From: Virgibacillus aidingensis
Lineage (GTDB): Bacteria > Bacillota > Bacilli > Bacillales > Amphibacillaceae
NCBI RefSeq assembly: GCF_010994035.1
Contig: NZ_WIXN01000027.1
Coordinates: 1 to 44,787 of the forward strand
DNA: 44,787 nt
Direction of reading: 5' to 3'
Below the pieces are notes generated by a model, which worked only from the letters and a program-made list of their open reading frames with translations, had not been told where the DNA came from and did no database searches. A program made the translations under genes and the position numbers. Of this stretch, positions 41,015 through 44,787 are shown one piece after another. Numbering within the stretch: the stretch's first letter is position 1; each line of letters begins with the position of its first letter.

Positions 41015-41329
41015 ATGGTTAATGACAGAGGAGACATAAAGTGGACGTCACTCATGCTGCCTGAACATGTGCAGATGATTAAGGACATGTGGGCAGAGGA
41101 TGAAAAGAAGGAAATGCCCATCCTAGATGAGCAGCAGATTGAAGAAAATATGATGAAGCTACAGTTGGCGATACATAATAATTTAAGTTTAGAAATAAAA
41201 TATTTTAAGGATCATGATTTCCATACTGTGAAAGGTAAATTAAAAAGTATAGTTGCTGGGGATTGTATTATTTTTACTGATGGCGTCAAAGTAAATCTTA
41301 ACGATGTGATTGAAGTTTTTATTGATTAG
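41015..41329 (+). CDS. YolD-like protein
   Basis: 104 residues. DRGDIKWTSLMLPEHVQMIK and the C-terminal barrel (VKGKLKSIVAGDCIIFTDGV, KVNLNDVIEVFID) are the YolD family pattern. YolD-like genes usually precede Y-family DNA polymerases (UvrX/YqjW) and are SOS-controlled; here the LexA box is kept but no polymerase follows, so it may be a remnant or act alone. Confidence 0.85.
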   Translation: MVNDRGDIKWTSLMLPEHVQMIKDMWAEDEKKEMPILDEQQIEENMMKLQLAIHNNLSLEIKYFKDHDFHTVKGKLKSIVAGDCIIFTDGVKVNLNDVIEVFID

Positions 41330-41381
41330 CATTAATTTGTAATCTTTTTTAATTTTTTTGTAATAAAAGCAGGAAAATAGT

Positions 41382-41419
41382 CCCTATTTGTAGAAGTAGT
41401 ATTTAAATACAAAATAGGG
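41382..41419 (+). promoter_or_regulatory. Leader hairpin of the NdpA-like operon
   Basis: CCCTATTTGTA (41382-41392) pairs with TACAAAATAGGG (41408-41419) except for one bulged base. The right arm overlaps the AGGGGG ribosome site of the 41431 gene, so the fold could restrict translation. It also resembles an operator arrangement, compare CCCTATT...AATAGGG at 5975-6000. Confidence 0.45.
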
Positions 41420-41430
41420 GGAATAATCTT

Positions 41431-42480
41431 ATGACTACTGAAATAGCTGGTATGACTATTAGAAGAATGGCAATTAACGCAATTGAATTGGAGGAATCCG
41501 ATGCAAAGGTTTCCGATGAATTGTTTCCATTAGAGGAAAGCAGTGAAATAATTGATGATTTCTTTAGAACTCATTTTTTGGATACAAGGAGTGGGAAAAA
41601 TACTAAAAGTTGCAAATTTATAGATGAAGATGCAACAGTAAAAACAAAGATAGACCGGTTTGCCGAGAATAGTACTAATGAAAATTTTATACAACTATCA
41701 GGTGAATTAACGGATAATTTATTTAGAATAATGAAGAACTCAACTTCGACTAGTAATGGAACTTTTTTTGTTTTCGATGTCAACACTGAAGAAGAAGATT
41801 GTATCTTTTTAATTAAATTAGATCCTAAGCATGGTGTTCAAGTTGATTATGATGATCTGACTGTAAAGGTACTAGAAAATATTCTGCCAGATTCAAATGA
41901 TAGAGTTCATAAATGTGCAATTATAAGATATAATGTTAAGGATGAAGTAGAAACAGAGTTATTTGTAATGGATAAACAGCAAAGGGAAGGCGAACCGGCT
42001 AGGTTTTTCATAGAAACATTTCTTCAAGCCGAAGAGATTTTAAATGATAAAATCATAACTAACTCAGTAATTAGGGAAGCTAAGGATAAAATTACAGAGA
42101 TTCTTCCAGAAGTTGATAAAAACTTGATCTATAATTCAATCGATACAGTTTTTTCAAATGGGTCTCATATAGAGTTAGAAAAAGCCATAAAAGATGTATT
42201 AGAAGATCATGTACCTGTAAATAAGCCTGACAGAGAACTTTATATTAATAACAATGCAGGGGATTTTGTATCAAATTATCTCACCAAATATAGTGATCAC
42301 CAAACTTCTTTTACAGTGGAAAGAAAAGATAATGTCATAGTATATAAAGGAGATAAAGATCAGTTATACTTTCGATACAACAAAGGAATAACCTCCATGG
42401 TAGACATTAGCAAAGACCAAAACGGTGATGATGTAATAACAATCGATAAAAGTTTAAACTTCGATAGAACTTTGAAATAA
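41431..42480 (+). CDS. NdpA-like (nucleoid-associated protein family) DNA-binding protein
   Basis: 349 residues. Resembles the NdpA/YejK 37-kDa nucleoid-associated family in domain order: GTFFVFDV and CIFLIKLDPKHGVQVDYDDL in the middle, then VMDKQQREGEPARFFIETFL followed by NDKIITNSVIREAKD, lining up with the family pattern YF..FLG....D.K..T..VI.A..D, and a final strand-rich part ending VITIDKSL. E. coli NdpA binds nucleoid DNA. It is first in a two-gene operon with a membrane protein at the prophage's right end, where defence and lysogenic-conversion genes often sit. A role in phage exclusion is inferred, not shown. Confidence 0.68.
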   Translation: MTTEIAGMTIRRMAINAIELEESDAKVSDELFPLEESSEIIDDFFRTHFLDTRSGKNTKSCKFIDEDATVKTKIDRFAENSTNENFIQLSGELTDNLFRIMKNSTSTSNGTFFVFDVNTEEEDCIFLIKLDPKHGVQVDYDDLTVKVLENILPDSNDRVHKCAIIRYNVKDEVETELFVMDKQQREGEPARFFIETFLQAEEILNDKIITNSVIREAKDKITEILPEVDKNLIYNSIDTVFSNGSHIELEKAIKDVLEDHVPVNKPDRELYINNNAGDFVSNYLTKYSDHQTSFTVERKDNVIVYKGDKDQLYFRYNKGITSMVDISKDQNGDDVITIDKSLNFDRTLK

Positions 42481-42509
42481 TATTTAGGTTTAAAGGAGGT
42501 ATTACGTGA

Positions 42510-43961
42510 ATGGCATTGGAAAAAATATTGAATGAGTACAAAGAATTTCAGGTAATACTTTCTACCTTAGATAGTAATTGGGAAATTAATGAACGATTGA
42601 GATTAGTTGAGTTTAAAACCAAAAGTAAACTACCTATAGAGTTTATTAAAAAATTAAGTGATTTGGTGGATAGTTTTGAAATATTTTGTAATCCATTTAC
42701 TCAAGATTGTAATGAAGTTGTGGAGGACCTAGAAAAAAACCTTATTCAAATAGAAGAAATAGATTCAGTATCAATTCAATTAGAAAAAAACACTAATATA
42801 GGTGCTATAGACTATTATTTTTTTGACAAAGAATGCGCATTGAAATCTATTCAGGAAATAACAAATAGTAACAATGGAATAAAAGTAAATATGGGTATAC
42901 CGGAAATAAATTACATAGAAACTGAAACAATATCATTTATACCTCTAAATAATAAATTAAACTTTGATAATATAAAAAAAAGAACAATTGATGATAATAC
43001 CCAAAAAAATATTAAATTTTATTTATCTAATAATAAAAAAGGAACACAAAATTATTTTTTTAATCCATATGCTTTTTTACTATTAGATAATTCTTACGAT
43101 GATAAAGAAGAATTGGTTAATTTAATTAAGCGATCTTTTTATCTAACCCTTTTAGAAAGTCTTTCAGATAAAAATAGTGAATATGAGTTTGTTATTAGAG
43201 GGGAGAAAAGTATAAAATTAATTGTTGAAAATAACTTTGAAACAACAAATTACGAGTCTTTTAAAAATCTATTTGAATTTTTGATTTCTGCTAAGAAATA
43301 TACTGAGAAGTATTTGATTATTAAAAAAGTATTTTCACTTTACATTACGGACCAGGAAAATTTAACTTCTATGGACTCTAAGTTATCTAATATATGGAAA
43401 ACAGTTAACCATTATTATGACCACTATATTGAGGATAATCTAAAAGATTTTTTTAAAACAAAAGATCAACTATTAAAAGAAGCGATGAACGTTTCAAAAG
43501 TTATTTATGAACAAACCGATAGAATAAACACTTCTATTGTAGCATCCCTACTTTCAATAATAATACTGCTTGTAACAACACTGTATAGGTCAATTGATAG
43601 TTTAACCATCCCTTATTTTGGTTATATTGTGCTGATTTTTATAGCTTTTTCTTTTGTATTTTATTATCTAATTAGAAATTCAGCTATAAAAAGATTTGAG
43701 TTAACTAAAGATCAATTTTCGTACTTTTTAGATGAAATTTCAGTAATGCAACCTGCTGAGGTAGAAAAATTGGAGAATACATATTTAGATAGCCCAAATT
43801 ATGAATTACAAAAAACATTACGGAGATTAATGGTAATATTAATAGCTCTTAACTCTTTATTAGTTCTTTCCTTTTTAATTTTTTTATGCATTGAATATCG
43901 TACCCCTTTGTTAAATTATATTGAGGCTGGGATAGAAATTATAGTTGCCCTTTATAGATAA
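42510..43961 (+). CDS. Three-span membrane protein, partner of the NdpA-like gene
   Basis: 483 residues, ATG 42510 nine bases after AAAGGAGGT, 29 bases behind the NdpA-like stop. The first 335 residues are a soluble, Asn/Lys-rich domain of unknown fold; then membrane spans at about 342-359, 368-388 and 439-461, with a helical linker between the second and third, and an amphipathic end. No catalytic motif found. Strongly AT-rich codon use compared with the structural genes suggests a separate origin. DNA-binding protein plus membrane protein is the same plan as the Kiwa defence system, though I see no sequence likeness to KwaA/KwaB. Confidence 0.65.
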   Translation: MALEKILNEYKEFQVILSTLDSNWEINERLRLVEFKTKSKLPIEFIKKLSDLVDSFEIFCNPFTQDCNEVVEDLEKNLIQIEEIDSVSIQLEKNTNIGAIDYYFFDKECALKSIQEITNSNNGIKVNMGIPEINYIETETISFIPLNNKLNFDNIKKRTIDDNTQKNIKFYLSNNKKGTQNYFFNPYAFLLLDNSYDDKEELVNLIKRSFYLTLLESLSDKNSEYEFVIRGEKSIKLIVENNFETTNYESFKNLFEFLISAKKYTEKYLIIKKVFSLYITDQENLTSMDSKLSNIWKTVNHYYDHYIEDNLKDFFKTKDQLLKEAMNVSKVIYEQTDRINTSIVASLLSIIILLVTTLYRSIDSLTIPYFGYIVLIFIAFSFVFYYLIRNSAIKRFELTKDQFSYFLDEISVMQPAEVEKLENTYLDSPNYELQKTLRRLMVILIALNSLLVLSFLIFLCIEYRTPLLNYIEAGIEIIVALYR

Positions 43962-44006
43962 ACAATGCAGAATGTTAGCTACAGAAATATTTATAGGCCC
44001 AGCGGT

Positions 44007-44067
44007 GGAAGGCATTGGTGAGGAACCACTTGGAATGCGAAAGCATGAGAGGTTTCACCAGTCTTCC
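44007..44067 (+). ncRNA. Candidate structured RNA
   Basis: Nested helices: GGAAG (44007-44011) with CTTCC (44063-44067); GGTGA (44017-44021) with TCACC (44055-44059), continued by AACC/GGTT across a two-base bulge; and an apical ATGC-GAAA-GCAT hairpin (44035-44046) with a GNRA tetraloop. This intergenic block is much more GC-rich than its surroundings. No known RNA family recognised; strand is uncertain because the stems fold on either. Confidence 0.4.
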
Positions 44068-44097
44068 GTGGGAAAGCGATGTATACCCTGATCGATT

Positions 44098-44640
44098 TTA
44101 ATGCCCAAAATATTGGGCCTTCTTATTTTCCTCATAAACCTTATACAAATCAGTTAACACTTCTAGTTTTGAAATATGTACTTTATTCAGCTGATTAAGG
44201 ACCTCGGCCATTTTTTCATCCTCTTCATTAGCAGCAGCTTCATCTAAATACTTATTCAGTTTCTTCCCAAACTCATCAAGTTCATCCAGGTTACCCTGTT
44301 CTTTCTGAATACGACCGACTGTTTCCATGGGAGCCTGAGCATGTTCTATAAAGAGAGCGGTGACCAAGTCATCTACTGATACATTATGTAATTTAGCATA
44401 CTTTTGCATGTTTGTAATAGTCTGTTCATCTAAATTAAGGGTTAATTGCTTCTTTTCATTCTTCTTTCTTAATTGCTTGAAAAAATCGTACTTGTTAATG
44501 ACCTGGTGAAAAGTGCCTAAATCCTGTATTTGTGTTTCCAATCCATAACACGATTGATGTATAACCGTATTATATTCATCAAGTAATACCATGTCGTCAT
44601 CCTTGTAGGGTTGTCTGCAGACACTACAATGCATTTCCAT
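44098..44640 (-). CDS. Zinc-cluster protein with RHH-like segment
   Basis: 180 residues from ATG 44640 (GAGGTG 6 bases upstream); the longer frame from 44727 runs through the att-like repeat and has no ribosome site. N-terminal CSVCRQPYKDDD then HQSC suggests a treble-clef-like zinc site. Residues about 65-100 (QLTLNLDEQTITNMQKYAKL) resemble a ribbon-helix-helix or coiled domain; the rest is acidic helix (NKYLDEAAANEEDEKMAEVL). Minus-strand gene at the prophage edge; it may be phage regulatory or cargo. Family unknown. Confidence 0.65.
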   Translation of the reverse strand: MEMHCSVCRQPYKDDDMVLLDEYNTVIHQSCYGLETQIQDLGTFHQVINKYDFFKQLRKKNEKKQLTLNLDEQTITNMQKYAKLHNVSVDDLVTALFIEHAQAPMETVGRIQKEQGNLDELDEFGKKLNKYLDEAAANEEDEKMAEVLNQLNKVHISKLEVLTDLYKVYEENKKAQYFGH

Positions 44641-44690
44641 TTTAGTCACCTCTTTATTAATTATATTTCTACATTTGTTTAAAAAATCCT

Positions 44691-44730
44691 TTATTGTTGA
44701 CGAACTGTTGACGAGCTTCGTCAACAATAA
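44691..44730. repeat. Right copy of terminal repeat with extra inverted unit, candidate attR
   Basis: 44694-44714 repeats the two TTGTTGACGA-like units of 41-61 (one mismatch). Here a third unit in reverse orientation follows (TCGTCAACAA, 44718-44727), making 13-bp inverted arms TTATTGTTGACGA / TCGTCAACAATAA around 14 bases. The set fits integrase arm/core binding sites at an attachment site. Beyond 44730 to the window end I see no gene. Confidence 0.5.
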
Positions 44731-44787
44731 GTAAAATTAACCATATTTAAATTGAAAACGAATAAAATAAATCATTGGAACTTGCAG

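Noticed and set aside
44103-44118. GCCCAA / TTGGGC inverted repeat as a terminator
   Set aside because: It overlaps the last codons of the minus-strand gene and only a weak T-rich stretch follows on the plus strand; possible but not strong enough to list.
1-44787. CRISPR arrays, tRNAs, insertion sequences
   Set aside because: No regularly spaced long repeats, no cloverleaf-like segments with CCA-type ends, and no transposase motifs were noticed when reading both strands.

Overview
The window is an essentially complete prophage (about 44.7 kb) of a temperate, long-tailed siphovirus in a low-GC Bacillota host, most likely a member of Bacillaceae. Signs of the host group are AGGAGG-type ribosome binding sites with frequent GTG/TTG starts, a GAAC-N4-GTTC LexA box of the Bacillus type, and many genes with relatives in Bacillus prophages (YqaI, XtrA/YqaO, YopX, YolD, RecU, ArpU, SPP1-type holin and portal). 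The order of the head and tail genes matches A118/SPP1-like phages of Listeria and Bacillus. I see no tRNA, rRNA, CRISPR array or insertion sequence.

Layout. 1-3000, minus strand: lysogeny module (tyrosine integrase running off the left edge, ImmA-type peptidase, a lipoprotein that may exclude superinfecting phage, CI-like repressor). 2964-3106: divergent control region with three 15-bp operators GATAA-N5-TTATC. 3107-8500, plus strand: Cro-like protein, Rha/ORF6C antirepressor, excisionase-like HTH, a third HTH regulator, small early genes (two membrane peptides), then a recombination pair (probable annealing protein and RecB-like nuclease). 8521-15192: replication and nucleotide metabolism (initiator carrying a likely iteron origin inside its gene, helicase loader, zinc-ribbon small proteins, a sigma factor, dimeric dUTPase, RecU, XtrA). 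15193-16702: a HEPN-motif gene with a small overlapping partner, a likely cargo (moron) unit. 16796-18041: late control (ArpU-like) and small genes separated by terminators. 18111-32853: packaging, head and tail genes. 32866-34499: a broken small gene, a minus-strand cargo gene, and a probable receptor-binding protein. 34501-38636: large Tal/tail-spike with a self-cleaving S74 chaperone, and accessory genes. 38687-40421: lysis cassette (membrane coiled-coil, holin, amidase). 40611-44640: right-end cargo region (membrane protein, SOS-controlled YolD-like protein, a two-gene NdpA-like plus membrane-protein operon, a structured RNA candidate, and a minus-strand zinc-cluster protein), ending at a repeat that matches the integrase 3' end and is probably the attachment site.

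How it works together: CI-like repressor and Cro-like protein compete at the GATAA-N5-TTATC operators; ImmA and the antirepressor probably relieve repression; early genes replicate and recombine the DNA from an origin inside the initiator gene; the phage sigma factor and ArpU-like protein probably switch on the late operon; headful packaging likely starts at repeats in the terminase small-subunit gene. The best candidates for undescribed biology are the NdpA-like/membrane protein pair (41431-43961), laid out like a DNA-binding plus membrane two-gene defence system, and the HEPN gene with its small partner (15193-16702). Functions were assigned by reading motifs and family resemblance by eye; no database search was run.
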